Assembly (NCBI GenBank): GCA_020027875.1
Contig: JAHRHA010000019.1
Span: 1 to 59,682, forward strand
DNA: 59,682 bases
Direction of reading: 5' to 3'
Origin: Micromonosporaceae bacterium
GTDB taxonomy: Bacteria > Actinomycetota > Actinomycetes > Mycobacteriales > Micromonosporaceae
Below, one piece after another: positions 36,923 to 46,611 of the stretch (positions within the stretch are counted from its first letter, which is position 1; each line of letters opens with the position of its first letter). The notes beneath the pieces were generated by a model. It ran no database searches, had not been told where the DNA came from, and worked only from the letters and a program-made list of their open reading frames with translations. Made by a program: the position numbers and the translations under genes.

Positions 36923-37722
36923 GAGAGCACCACCGCGAAGGCCAGCGCCACCAGCAGCGAGTCGACCCGATCCAGCAGGCCCCCGAAGCCGGGGAGCCAG
37001 TTGCCGGCGTCCTTGACCCCAGCTCCGCGTTTGACCATCGACTCGACGAGGTCGCCCAGCGGAGCCCCAACGACGACGGCGACCGCTAGCGGCGGCGTGA
37101 GCGCACCGAGCAGGGCGAGCGTGCCGAGACCGGCGAGCCCGCCGACTATCGCGCCGCTCCATCGCTTCTCCGGTGACATCGGCGAAAGCCGGGGACCACC
37201 GAGCAGGCGACCGCCGCAGAAAGCCGCGACGTCGGCCACGGATACGGCGAAGAACAACGGCAACGCAGCCGGCCCGAGCAGTACCAGCCCAGTCAACGCG
37301 GCCAACCATACGACGCCGAACACCCCCAGGCCGGCGCGCCGGAAGCCATCGGCGGTGTCGCGGCCGAGCAGGGGTACGACGGCGACGGCCACCAACGCGA
37401 CCATGAATAGCTGAGGCAGGGCCGATGGCAGGAGCCACGCGAACACGGCGAGGGCGGCGACCATCGCCGCGATCACCGCGCGATCGAACACCGGTAGGCG
37501 GGCCAGCCGCCCGTACTCCACCGCGCACACCACACCGACACCCGCGGCGAGCGCCGCCGATCCGGGTGCGCCGAGATACAGCGCCACACCGACCACCGGC
37601 GCCGTCACGGCCCAGACGCACCATCGCAGGATCAGTTCTCGGCGGCGCGTTAGCCACACGCCGACGCCGCCGATACCCAGGGCGCTCGCGACGAACGGCG
37701 CCGTCTCCAGCACGGTGATCAT
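36919..37722 (-). CDS. cdsA: Phosphatidate cytidylyltransferase-like protein
   Basis: 267 residues, about eight transmembrane helices, CTP-transferase 1 family, which makes CDP-diacylglycerol from phosphatidate. The C-terminal signature is recognisable as SPEKRWSGAIVGG followed by GAPLGDLVESMVKRGAGVKDAGNWLPGFGGLLDRVDS, close to the CdsA pattern. The start is the ATG at 37722, which overlaps the stop of the CDP-alcohol transferase gene. It may be a paralogue dedicated to this operon rather than the housekeeping enzyme. Confidence 0.88.
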   Translation of the reverse strand: MITVLETAPFVASALGIGGVGVWLTRRRELILRWCVWAVTAPVVGVALYLGAPGSAALAAGVGVVCAVEYGRLARLPVFDRAVIAAMVAALAVFAWLLPSALPQLFMVALVAVAVVPLLGRDTADGFRRAGLGVFGVVWLAALTGLVLLGPAALPLFFAVSVADVAAFCGGRLLGGPRLSPMSPEKRWSGAIVGGLAGLGTLALLGALTPPLAVAVVVGAPLGDLVESMVKRGAGVKDAGNWLPGFGGLLDRVDSLLVALAFAVVLS

Positions 37723-38303
37723 GACTGCCTCGCCAGTAGTGAGTGGACCCGGCGAAGCCGCATCGCGGCGGTAAGCGCCGAGCCGGCGGCCAGAACCAGC
37801 AGGAGCGGCGTCGCCCAGCCGGTCGCCGCGATCGCGACCAGAATCAGGCAGCGTTCGGTCTTTCCCACCGGCCCGCCCTGGACGCGGGCCGCGCCGGCTG
37901 CGGCGCCAGCCAGCGACACCCACGACGGCGCGGTGGCCGCGAGCGCGGTCAACCCGACCACAGCCGGCGGCGCCAGCGCCAGCGCTCCGGCCAGGACGGC
38001 GAATTCGGCGAGCCGATCGCCCAGCTCGTTGACGACAGTGCCGAAGCGGGTGCTGCGGCCGCTGTCGCGAGCTACCCCACCATCGAGGTTGGCGCAGGCG
38101 AGGCGTGCGGCCAGAAGCAGGCCGACCGTGGCGGCGGCGACCGGTCCCGCTGGTAGCACGGCCAGGCCGACCCCAGCCAGGGCGCCGAACGCCACACCCC
38201 CGATAGTCAGCGCGGCGGGCGGCACCCGGTGAGTCACCAACGTCTGACGCAGTCCGCCCAACCGCGCGGCGTACCACGGCTTCAACGCGTACAGGCCATT
38301 CAT
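37719..38303 (-). CDS. CDP-alcohol phosphatidyltransferase-like protein with degenerate motif
   Basis: 194 residues with about five transmembrane helices, from an ATG preceded by GAGGG. The CDP-alcohol phosphotransferase signature is partly conserved: Asp74-Gly75 with Ala78-Arg79, Gly88 and Asp96. But the first Asp position is Ala71 (ANLDGG) and the third is Asn92 (GTVVNELGD). Canonical enzymes use all four Asp to bind two metals. The protein may therefore have altered chemistry or act as a partner subunit. It is the first gene of a coupled three-gene lipid operon. Confidence 0.8.
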   Translation of the reverse strand: MNGLYALKPWYAARLGGLRQTLVTHRVPPAALTIGGVAFGALAGVGLAVLPAGPVAAATVGLLLAARLACANLDGGVARDSGRSTRFGTVVNELGDRLAEFAVLAGALALAPPAVVGLTALAATAPSWVSLAGAAAGAARVQGGPVGKTERCLILVAIAATGWATPLLLVLAAGSALTAAMRLRRVHSLLARQS

Positions 38304-38423
38304 GACCCTCACCATGGCTGCGAGCGAAGCGGCACGCGTGAGCGCCGACGCTCGATCTGCATGAGTACAGCTACTCAGGCGTCGGGGTTGCGACCCCGCT
38401 CCGCACAAAGAATTGCCATGTTC

Positions 38424-39518
38424 TCAGCTGACAGGGTCGACCTCGACCCGGCATTCGGGCCGCTCACGCGCGATCGGTCGGACGCTTCGGCCGATCCCGC
38501 GCAGCACGGAGTCCTCGACGTGGACACCGTATACCCACAGGCGAAATCGGGGAGTCTCCTCATCCGAGGGGCACAGCACCTGTGAGCGGATCTGTCCATT
38601 GGGGACGTACTCGACGCCGCCGCGATCGCGGAGCACCACCGTGTGCACATCGTCTACGAGAACGACGTGACCACGCAAATATGTTGGCGGCGAGCCGGCG
38701 GGGCCCGCGACAACCACGTTCAACGGCAGGACCGGGGTTGTCATGAAAGGCCACACTGCCAACAGAGTCAGCGCCGCAACAGCTCCGTGGGCAGTGATGG
38801 CGAACGGCCGGACGAGGAAGGTCGCGATCGGACCCGCAATGGCCAGGGCAAGCAGCACCGGCGCCAGTAGCAGACCCACCACGACGACCTCATCCCGGTT
38901 GTACGCGAGACTGATCGTGGGCCACAAGACGACGCTGTACACGACGAGCGCGAGCAGGGCGGCCAGCAGCCGCAGCCACCGTCTGGGCTGCCGCCACGGA
39001 CTGATCTGGAACGCGGCGCAGGCGGCGAGCAACAGTAACGGCAGGAAGAGAATCTCCCAAGTGAGTGCGCCGAGAAGGAAGCATCCGATCGTCAGCCATG
39101 GTGGAGCGGCGGCCCGCCAGCGAGCGAAGAGCCACCGCGGAAGCGTATCCCGGCCGCCGGTCGCCGCTTCGTTGGCCAGGAGGACGCCACCAACGGCGAA
39201 GACAGCGACCAGAACGGTGGCGGCGAGCCACGAGGCCGTGACCACAAACGCCGCAATGAGATTGATCGGGTCCACATTGGCAACCAGAAGCAGGGTGGTC
39301 TGCAACTCGCCACCCGCCTCGACCCACAACCGCAACACCGAGAGTACGAGCGGTGCACCGACGATGAGGGTCCAGAACGCCTGCCGATCTGGCCAATCGG
39401 GCAAGTGCCGCGCGCTGGCCGGAGGTGAGGCGGCTGGCTCCGGGTCCACGGACGGGTCGGCCGTGCTAGCGCCGGCCACGGCCCCGGACCCTTCCCCGTA
39501 CCCTCCGAACCACCGCAT
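38424..39518 (-). CDS. Multi-pass membrane protein, unknown
   Basis: 364 residues. The first 45 are cytosolic and Pro/Ala-rich. About seven or eight transmembrane helices follow (about 50-270), then a soluble C-terminal domain of about 80 residues (HVVLVDDVHTVVLRDRGGVEYVP onward). No family is recognised. The ATG lies within the 3' end of the binding-lipoprotein gene, a 53-base overlap, so it should be translated from the same mRNA. A role together with that binding protein is inferred. Confidence 0.68.
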   Translation of the reverse strand: MRWFGGYGEGSGAVAGASTADPSVDPEPAASPPASARHLPDWPDRQAFWTLIVGAPLVLSVLRLWVEAGGELQTTLLLVANVDPINLIAAFVVTASWLAATVLVAVFAVGGVLLANEAATGGRDTLPRWLFARWRAAAPPWLTIGCFLLGALTWEILFLPLLLLAACAAFQISPWRQPRRWLRLLAALLALVVYSVVLWPTISLAYNRDEVVVVGLLLAPVLLALAIAGPIATFLVRPFAITAHGAVAALTLLAVWPFMTTPVLPLNVVVAGPAGSPPTYLRGHVVLVDDVHTVVLRDRGGVEYVPNGQIRSQVLCPSDEETPRFRLWVYGVHVEDSVLRGIGRSVRPIARERPECRVEVDPVS

Positions 39519-40476
39519 CCTTGGGCGCCTTCGGCGCCGCCAGGTTGACGGCCCGGGGCGAGGTCCTGTCGGTGATGTCCATGAGGTCGGGCGCGTTCTT
39601 GGGTACCGGTTGTGTCTTGGCTCCGAGCACCGGCGCGAGGTTGCGGTTGTAGGCCACCTGCCATCTGCTGTTCTTTCCCTGCTTGTAATTCTCCACAAGG
39701 ATGTCGCCGACGAGGCCTTCGAGCCAGGTATCGCCATATGGCAGACCGATGCCAAGCTCCTCGCTGACGTCCCAGCCCATGTCCACGACGACGAACTTCC
39801 CTTTGTACATGTCCATGAACCCGGCGAGAATTGTTGCGTCAGTGCTGAGGGCGTCGGTCTCATCGTGCTGTATGGCGTCGATGCACTCCCGGTTCGTACT
39901 TCGAACATCGAGATTCGTGAAACCCTCGCGTAACAGCCGCTCCTTCGAGGTCGAGCTGTTGATGACGCACACCCGATGTTTTTTGAGGTCAGAGACCGTC
40001 TTGATGGTGTCGGCCTTCTCCGCCGGAATGAGCACCTGCTGACGGACGGCAAGATAGGGCCCGGCGAAGGCGACCACCTTCTTGCGCTCCTCCGTGATCG
40101 AAAAGCTCGCCACCACAAGCTGGACGGCACCCTCCTGCAGCGCCGACTGACGCTGCGGCGTCGTCACGGGAGTCAGCTCGATCTGGTAACCCAGACCCTC
40201 AGCGATAATCTTGGCGATCTCGATGTCGAACCCGTTGTACTGGCCGGTCTGCGGATCCCTCAGGCCCATCAGCGGCTGGTCACCTTGGACGCCGACCTTG
40301 AGCGTCGTCTTACCCCGCAGCGTGGGTGACTGGCTGCGCCAGTACTGCACCGTGTTGGTCGACTCAGACTCCACGCAGGAGCTTGCCGCACCAGCCACGG
40401 CCATACTCAGGATCACCGCGACCGAGGTCGCGACGACGTGAAGTCTGTGTCGGGGCACCGAGGCGCCATCTGGCAT
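39466..40476 (-). CDS. Glutamate/glutamine-type solute-binding lipoprotein
   Basis: 336 residues. An N-terminal signal peptide ends in a lipobox-like VAGAASSC. The SBP family 3 domain (about 65-300) shows LKVGVQGDQPLMG, YNGFDIEIAKIIAEGLGY, VVASFSITEERKKVVAFAGPYL and KKHRVCVINSSTS, resembling GluB/GlnH proteins for polar amino acids. A basic Arg-rich tail ends the protein. The ATG at 40476 has GGGAG five bases upstream. No ABC permease or ATPase is adjacent; the neighbour is an unrelated multi-TM protein, so it may serve as a sensor rather than a transporter part. Confidence 0.85.
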   Translation of the reverse strand: MPDGASVPRHRLHVVATSVAVILSMAVAGAASSCVESESTNTVQYWRSQSPTLRGKTTLKVGVQGDQPLMGLRDPQTGQYNGFDIEIAKIIAEGLGYQIELTPVTTPQRQSALQEGAVQLVVASFSITEERKKVVAFAGPYLAVRQQVLIPAEKADTIKTVSDLKKHRVCVINSSTSKERLLREGFTNLDVRSTNRECIDAIQHDETDALSTDATILAGFMDMYKGKFVVVDMGWDVSEELGIGLPYGDTWLEGLVGDILVENYKQGKNSRWQVAYNRNLAPVLGAKTQPVPKNAPDLMDITDRTSPRAVNLAAPKAPKDAVVRRVRGRVRGRGRR

Positions 40477-40774
40477 GCTCACTCCCTAAACTAGGACACG
40501 GTGGGGCATGGTTCAGATCACACGATCCACACAACCCCCTGGTCGTCCCCACCGCGCCGCCGCTACCCCGCACACCACCCTCACCGGTCCACCCGTGGGA
40601 CCGATGCCCGTCAGTGTCTCGCGGAACACTACCCGGGCGCAACAGTGCATTCCCCTGCATGGATTTCAGTGATCGGAAACGGCTTCGCAACTCCGTCGAG
40701 GGTCCGCTGCCAGTGACATCGGGCCAACCGCGAGGGAGGATGGCGTTGAGCGCCGGGGTGCCGAGGAGGTCGCG
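40477..40774. other. Divergent intergenic region
   Basis: 298 bases between the binding-lipoprotein gene and the acyl-CoA synthetase gene. It presumably holds two divergent promoters. I see no gene, tRNA or clear operator in it. Confidence 0.5.
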
Positions 40775-42421
40775 ATGACAGTGCTGTCGTACGCCAACGG
40801 ATCCTCGACCGAACCTCTGCTCGGTGAGACGATCGGGTCCAACCTTCTCCGGACCGGCGGCCGCTTCCCCGACCGGGAGGTGCTCGTCGACGTGCCGAGC
40901 GGGCGCCGCTGGACGTACGCGACCTTCGCCGCCGAGACCGAAACCCTCGCCCGAGCGTTTCTCGCCCTCGGCGTTGAGAAGGGCGAGCGGATCGGCATCT
41001 GGGCACCGAACCTGCCCGAGTGGATGCTGGTGCAGTATGCGAGCGCCCGGGTCGGCGCCATTCTTGTCAACATCAACCCGGCGTATCGCACGCATGAGCT
41101 CGCCTATGTGCTGCGGCAGGCGGGCATCCGCACGCTGGTCGCCGCCGAGAGCTTCAAGACCTCGGACTACCGCGCCATGATCTCGCAGGTCCGCACGGAC
41201 TGCCCCGATCTGCGTGAGGTGGTCTACATCGGTACGCCGGACTGGGACACTCTCGTCGGCAGGGCCTCCGATGTGGACTCCGCGGCCCTCCTTGGTCGTG
41301 AGCAGTCGCTGAGCTTCGACGACCCGATCAACATCCAGTACACCTCCGGCACGACGGGCTTCCCCAAGGGTGCCACGCTGTCGCACCACAACATCCTCAA
41401 CAACGGGTACTTCGTCGCCCGCACCCAACGCTGGACCGAACAGGACCGAGTCTGTGTACCGGTGCCGTTCTACCACTGCTTCGGCATGGTGATGGGCAAC
41501 CTCGGCACCACTTCTCACGGCGCCTGCGTTGTCATCCCTGCCCCGGCCTTCGACCCTAACGCCACCCTCGCCGCGGTACAGCAGGAACGGTGCACCGTCC
41601 TCTATGGCGTGCCGACCATGTTCATCGCCGAACTCGCCGACCCCGGGTTCACCACCTTCGACCTGTCGAGTCTGCGGACCGGTGTGATGGCCGGCTCTCC
41701 ATGTCCCATCGAGGTGATGAAGCGGGTCATCACCGAGATGGGGATGGCCGACGTGACCATCTGCTACGGCATGACGGAGACATCACCGGTCTCGACGCAG
41801 ACCACCCCCGACGATGACCTGGAGCGTCGGGTGTCCACTGTGGGCGCCGTTCATCCGCACGTCGAGGTGAAGATAACCGACCCAAGTACGGGTATGACCC
41901 TCCCCCGCGGAGAGCCTGGAGAGTTCTGCACCCGCGGCTACTCGGTGATGCTCGGCTACTGGAACATGCCGGAGAAGACGGCCGATGCGGTGGACTCGGC
42001 CCGGTGGATGCACACAGGAGACCTCGCCGTGATGGACCAGGCCGGCTACCTCAACATCGTCGGCCGGATCAAGGACATGGTCATCCGGGGCGGCGAGAAC
42101 ATCTACCCCCGCGAGATCGAGGAATTCCTCTACACCCACCCCGACGTCGTCGACGCCCAGGTGATCGGTGTCCCGGACGCGAAGTACGGCGAAGAGCTGA
42201 TGGCCTGGGTAAAGCTGCGCGAAGGAGCGACCAGGCTCACCGCCGAGAGCCTGCGCGAGTTCTGTACGGGCCGGCTCGCGCACTACAAGATTCCGCGCTA
42301 CGTGAAGGTCGTCGACGCCTTCCCGATGACCGTCACCGGCAAGATCCGCAAGGTCGAGATGCGGGAGGTATCCATCGGCGAACTCGGCCTTGCCGACGTC
42401 GCCAACACCCGAACAGCGTGA
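40775..42421 (+). CDS. Acyl-CoA synthetase (AMP-binding, FadD-like)
   Basis: 548 residues of the ANL superfamily. The ATP-binding loop [12 protein letters not shown] lies near residue 190, YGMTETSP near 330, the hinge and [12 protein letters not shown] near 435, and the catalytic lysine in TVTGKIRK near 522. It activates a carboxylic acid to an acyl-adenylate and then a CoA thioester; the medium-chain or FadD35-like subgroup fits best. It is a single gene, followed after 53 bases by a membrane-protein gene. Confidence 0.9.
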   Translation: MTVLSYANGSSTEPLLGETIGSNLLRTGGRFPDREVLVDVPSGRRWTYATFAAETETLARAFLALGVEKGERIGIWAPNLPEWMLVQYASARVGAILVNINPAYRTHELAYVLRQAGIRTLVAAESFKTSDYRAMISQVRTDCPDLREVVYIGTPDWDTLVGRASDVDSAALLGREQSLSFDDPINIQYTSGTTGFPKGATLSHHNILNNGYFVARTQRWTEQDRVCVPVPFYHCFGMVMGNLGTTSHGACVVIPAPAFDPNATLAAVQQERCTVLYGVPTMFIAELADPGFTTFDLSSLRTGVMAGSPCPIEVMKRVITEMGMADVTICYGMTETSPVSTQTTPDDDLERRVSTVGAVHPHVEVKITDPSTGMTLPRGEPGEFCTRGYSVMLGYWNMPEKTADAVDSARWMHTGDLAVMDQAGYLNIVGRIKDMVIRGGENIYPREIEEFLYTHPDVVDAQVIGVPDAKYGEELMAWVKLREGATRLTAESLREFCTGRLAHYKIPRYVKVVDAFPMTVTGKIRKVEMREVSIGELGLADVANTRTA

Positions 42422-42474
42422 CCCGTTACTCACGTGCCAGCGTGTGGGACTGAGGACGGAACCCCGACCGCGCG

Positions 42475-43215
42475 GTGGAGTCCGAATGGCTGATCTGGGC
42501 CGTCGTCGGCACACTTCTCGGCGCACTCAGCGGATCCGCGTTCGGCAGCGGTGTCGCGCGGCGCCGAGACGTCAACGCCATAGAGCGCGTCCCGTCCTGG
42601 CGGGTCCTACCCGCGGTGGCCCTCGTCGTGCTGCTCGCCGCTGCCGCAGTCGCCCTTTCGCGGGTATTTGTCGGAGAGGGGCTCAGTTGGCGCGGCATCG
42701 CCTTCGCTTGTCTCGCAGTCGTGGGGGCCTTGCCCGCCGGTGCCGCGCTAGCAGCGATACGTGCACTGGCTCTGCACGGCCTGTCCGGCAGCGCGGGTCG
42801 TCAGCTGGCCGGGTTGTTGAAGCTGCGCCGGCTACTAACCCGACTGCTCTCCATTCTCGGCACGCTGGTCGTCGTGCTCACCCTCGTCAACGCGGCCGGG
42901 ATCGGCTGGGGCAGCACGGGACGCATCACCGCGACCGCCCCCGTCTTTGTGGGGGTAGCCTCGACCATTCTCGTCGGGCTGATGTACATCCCGACCGCTT
43001 CATTGCTGCGTAGACGCTGCGCCGCATATGTGGACGAGCACTTCGACCTCGTCGACGTCGACCGGGCCGGGCTCGCGGAAGCCGCCCACGAGCGAGCGAG
43101 GGTGGAGGCGATCCTCGGCGTCGACCGGACCACGCTTGGCGAGATCCAAGCAGGTCTGGTGATCATCACGCCGGTGCTGGCCAGCGCCGCAGCCGCCCTG
43201 TTGCCCGAGTTCTGA
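42475..43215 (+). CDS. Hypothetical membrane protein
   Basis: 246 residues from GTG. Five hydrophobic segments are visible: about 5-25, 42-60, 72-95, 122-140 and 155-175, plus a hydrophobic C-terminus (GLVIITPVLASAAAALLP). A charged cytosolic stretch (DEHFDLVDVDRAGLAEAAHERARVEA) lies between. No family is recognised. Confidence 0.65.
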   Translation: MESEWLIWAVVGTLLGALSGSAFGSGVARRRDVNAIERVPSWRVLPAVALVVLLAAAAVALSRVFVGEGLSWRGIAFACLAVVGALPAGAALAAIRALALHGLSGSAGRQLAGLLKLRRLLTRLLSILGTLVVVLTLVNAAGIGWGSTGRITATAPVFVGVASTILVGLMYIPTASLLRRRCAAYVDEHFDLVDVDRAGLAEAAHERARVEAILGVDRTTLGEIQAGLVIITPVLASAAAALLPEF

Positions 43216-43266
43216 CGTAGCACCGCACGTCGCGGTGAGCTACCATCCGCGCGGGCCGACTCGTTC

Positions 43267-46200
43267 GTGACCGACAACTCTATCTCGTACGCTTGCTGCG
43301 TGGCGACTGCCCGAGACGGCCCACCGACGGACGTGACGCTGCGTCTTGCTGGCGTCTTCACGGTGCTGCGCGATGGAAGGCCGGACTCCGCGGCCGGGCT
43401 CGGCAGCCGCAAGGCAAGAGCCCTGCTCAAGCTGCTCGCCGTCGAGCGAGGCCACCACGTCCCGGTCGATCGGTTGGTCGACATCCTGTGGGACGCACAC
43501 CCCCCGGCACGGCCAGCGGAGAATGTCGCAACCCTGGTGAGCCGACTTCGTGCCGCGCTCGGGTCGGGAGCGATCCTCGGCGGCCGAGACGGCTATCGGC
43601 TCGGTGATCCACCCGCGATACTGGTCGATCTCGACGAGGCGGCGGCCCATCTGGCCGAGGCAGAGCGGCGATTGGCCGACGGAGAGCTTGCGTTCGCCTC
43701 GCTTGCGGCGGGACGGGCGCTGCAGTTGCTGGGCGACGGCTCTGCCCTGGCCGACGAGGCATACGCCGAGTGGGCCGAACCAGCCCGGATCGAGTTGGCC
43801 GATCTGGCCCGGCGGGCGCGCCACGCCGCGGCCGAGGCCGCGAACCGCTCCGGCGACCACGCTGAGGCGGTGACGATCGCTGGGAAGGCGGTCGAGGCCG
43901 ATCCGTTCGATGAGGTCGCCTGCAGGTTGCTGATGCGAGCCCACGCGGGCCGCGGCGAGCCCGCAAGGGCCGTCGCTGCGTACGAACGGCTGCGCGCGAT
44001 CCTCGCCTTCGAACTTGGCACCGATCCGGCGCCAGACACTCGGGCGTTGCACGTGTCGATTCTGCGGGAGGAACCGGCGCCGCCCGAGCACACGACACCC
44101 AAGTCAGCGACGAAACACGCCGGGCGGACCGAACTCGCCGGCCGGGAGTCCGAGCAACGCCAGCTCGACGCGGTGTGGGCGAAGGCAGTCAGCGGACAGT
44201 CGGCGATCGTACTCGTCACGGGCGAGGCCGGCATTGGCAAGACGAAGCTGGCTACGCACACGATTGAGTGGGCCGAGCAGCTCGGCGCGACGATCATGCG
44301 GGCGCGGTGCTATGACGCGGAACGGTCACTGTTCCTGCAACCCATGGCCGAGATGCTGGCCGACCGGACGGCCAGAATGTCGCTTCCAGAGCTCACCGTG
44401 CTCGTCGGAGACCGCGCCGCCGCGCTCGCTGCTCTGGTGCCGGCCGTGACCAGGCTCGGCGGACCGGCTGCCGTGGGCGGCGGTCACGCCGAGGTCCAGC
44501 GCCGGATGGTGTTCGAGGCCGTCGCCGGGCTGCTGCGCGACCTGACCGAGCGCACACCCGTGCTGGTATTCATAGACGATCTCCACAGCTCTGGGCTGTC
44601 TACTGTGGAACTCTTGCACTACCTCGGCCGTACTCTCTCCTCTGCTCGGCTTCTCGTGGTTGCGACCGTGCGGGTCGAGGAGGGTGAGCAAGCCCTGCGC
44701 ATGCTGGAGGATGTCGCCATTCGGCTGGACCTCGGCCGCCTGCCGGCCGAAGCGGTGCGACAACTGGCCGCGGCGGCCGGCCACGCCGAAATGGCCGAGC
44801 AGATCGAGCGCCAGACCCGGGGTCACGCGCTGTACGTCATGGAGACCCTGCGCGGGCTCGCCGCCGGGGAGACCGGGGTGCCGAAATCGTTACAGGCGGC
44901 CGTCCTGGCCCGAGTACACCGCGCCGGCGAGTCCGTTGAGGGGCTACTGCGGACCGCATCCGTGGTGGGCGCCACCCTTGACCCCGTCGTCCTTGCCCGC
45001 CTCACAAGCCAGACCACCCACACGGTGGCCCGCCAGTGTGAGCAGGCGCTCGCCGCCCGCCTACTCCTCGTCGCCGGCCGCGCGTACGAGTTCGCCAACG
45101 ACCTGATCCGTGAGGTGCTGTACGCGACCACTCCCGAGCCGACCCGGGTGGCGTACCACCTGCGCGCGGCCGAGTTGCTTGACGGCCATCCCGAGGCCGT
45201 CGCGGAGCACGCCGCGGCGGCCGGCGACTGGCACCGCGCCGGCAGAGCCTTCCTTGTCGCCGGCGAGGAGGCGACGCGCCGGTTCGCCGCTGGCGATGCG
45301 CATACCCTGCTCGACCGGGCCCTCGCCGCGGCGCGGAACACGGGTGCGACGTCATACACCGCGGTCGACCGGGAGCTGATCGGACGGATCCACGTGGCGC
45401 GGGGACGGGTGCGGGAGATCCTCACGCATTACGACCTCGCCCTGTCGGATCTGCGCGATGCCGTCGAGGCCGCGCGGGACGCCGGCGACCGGCGCCTGGA
45501 GATGATCGCGCTGCGGGAATTGGCCGGTGACGTGCCGGTGGCACTCGGCCTACCCATCGGTGAGTGTGTCGAGCACCTGCAGAGTGGGCTCCGCATCGCT
45601 GAGGCCCTCGGCGATCGTGGCGTCGAGGCTTCGCTGCTAGGCCGACTCGCTGTCCTGGCGGCGAATCAGCTCCGCCTGAGCGACGCAGTCGAGTACGGCC
45701 TGCGGGGCGTCGCCGCCGGCCGCGGGTCCGGCGACGACCGCGCCCTCGCAGCCGGACTCGACGGGCTGAAGACGGCGTACTTCTTCCTCGGGGAGATCGG
45801 CCCGTTGGACGCCGTCACCGAGGAGCTGGAGCCGCTCGCGCGCCGACTCGGTGACCTGTGGCGCCTGCAGTGGACAATGTTTGAGTCCGCCTTCGCGCCC
45901 TACGCTAGAGGCGATTGGGAAGCCGCCAGCACACGTATGGAGTCGGCGCTCGAGGTTAACCGCCGAAGCGGATACGCAGCATACGAGGCCTGGTTCGTCG
46001 CCCATCTCGGTCGCCTGGAGCAGCTCCGTGGCCGTGACGAGGTCGCGCTGGCGCTCGGCCGACGCTCGGTCGAGGTTGCCGGCGGCACCCGCCATCCTTG
46101 GTGGCAGGCGACCACCCACACACTGCTCGCGGCGACGCTGCTCGAGCAGGGCGAGACCGAGGCCGCCGTCACGCTGCTACACCGAGCCCGGGAGGTGGGC

Positions 46201-46611
46201 ATCGCCGGGGCGCAGGCCCACCTGTCGCTGTGCACGGCTCTCCTGGCGGAGGCCACGGGCTCTAGGGATGTGCTCGACGAGGCCGACGCCCTGCTACGGA
46301 AGGTGGTCGCACCTGATGGCGGGGCCTGGCTCTTCGGCGCCGACGCCTACCTCGCGGCCGCGCGTGCGTGGCTCGGCCTTAGCGAGCCACGTCGGGCGCG
46401 AGACGTTATCCGGCCGATGCTCGACGCGGCGCGACGGGTGCCGTGGGTCGCGGCGTACGCCGACGGTCTGCTCGTCGACGGCCGCGCCCGGCTCGCGCTC
46501 ACGGACCCAGGGGCGCTCGACCAGATCGCCGAGTCGGCGGCGCTCGCCGAGCGGCACGGACTACCCCATGTGGCTCGCGAGGCGCGGACCGCCCTTCACG
46601 GCGATGGCTAA
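43267..46611 (+). CDS. BTAD/SARP-type transcriptional regulator with AAA ATPase
   Basis: 1114 residues. The N-terminal OmpR-type winged helix (about 20-105, VTLRLAGVFTVLRDGR, DRLVDILWDAHPP) is followed by a bacterial transcriptional activation domain (about 110-255). A STAND/AAA ATPase domain (about 280-620) has Walker A GEAGIGKTK and Walker B VLVFIDDLH. About 450 residues of TPR-like helices form the C-terminus. This is the AfsR/large-SARP layout, usually a pathway activator. The start may be GTG 43267 or GTG 43300. Its target cluster is not evident; the neighbouring glycosyltransferase fusion and methyltransferase are candidates. Confidence 0.88.
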   Translation: MTDNSISYACCVATARDGPPTDVTLRLAGVFTVLRDGRPDSAAGLGSRKARALLKLLAVERGHHVPVDRLVDILWDAHPPARPAENVATLVSRLRAALGSGAILGGRDGYRLGDPPAILVDLDEAAAHLAEAERRLADGELAFASLAAGRALQLLGDGSALADEAYAEWAEPARIELADLARRARHAAAEAANRSGDHAEAVTIAGKAVEADPFDEVACRLLMRAHAGRGEPARAVAAYERLRAILAFELGTDPAPDTRALHVSILREEPAPPEHTTPKSATKHAGRTELAGRESEQRQLDAVWAKAVSGQSAIVLVTGEAGIGKTKLATHTIEWAEQLGATIMRARCYDAERSLFLQPMAEMLADRTARMSLPELTVLVGDRAAALAALVPAVTRLGGPAAVGGGHAEVQRRMVFEAVAGLLRDLTERTPVLVFIDDLHSSGLSTVELLHYLGRTLSSARLLVVATVRVEEGEQALRMLEDVAIRLDLGRLPAEAVRQLAAAAGHAEMAEQIERQTRGHALYVMETLRGLAAGETGVPKSLQAAVLARVHRAGESVEGLLRTASVVGATLDPVVLARLTSQTTHTVARQCEQALAARLLLVAGRAYEFANDLIREVLYATTPEPTRVAYHLRAAELLDGHPEAVAEHAAAAGDWHRAGRAFLVAGEEATRRFAAGDAHTLLDRALAAARNTGATSYTAVDRELIGRIHVARGRVREILTHYDLALSDLRDAVEAARDAGDRRLEMIALRELAGDVPVALGLPIGECVEHLQSGLRIAEALGDRGVEASLLGRLAVLAANQLRLSDAVEYGLRGVAAGRGSGDDRALAAGLDGLKTAYFFLGEIGPLDAVTEELEPLARRLGDLWRLQWTMFESAFAPYARGDWEAASTRMESALEVNRRSGYAAYEAWFVAHLGRLEQLRGRDEVALALGRRSVEVAGGTRHPWWQATTHTLLAATLLEQGETEAAVTLLHRAREVGIAGAQAHLSLCTALLAEATGSRDVLDEADALLRKVVAPDGGAWLFGADAYLAAARAWLGLSEPRRARDVIRPMLDAARRVPWVAAYADGLLVDGRARLALTDPGALDQIAESAALAERHGLPHVAREARTALHGDG

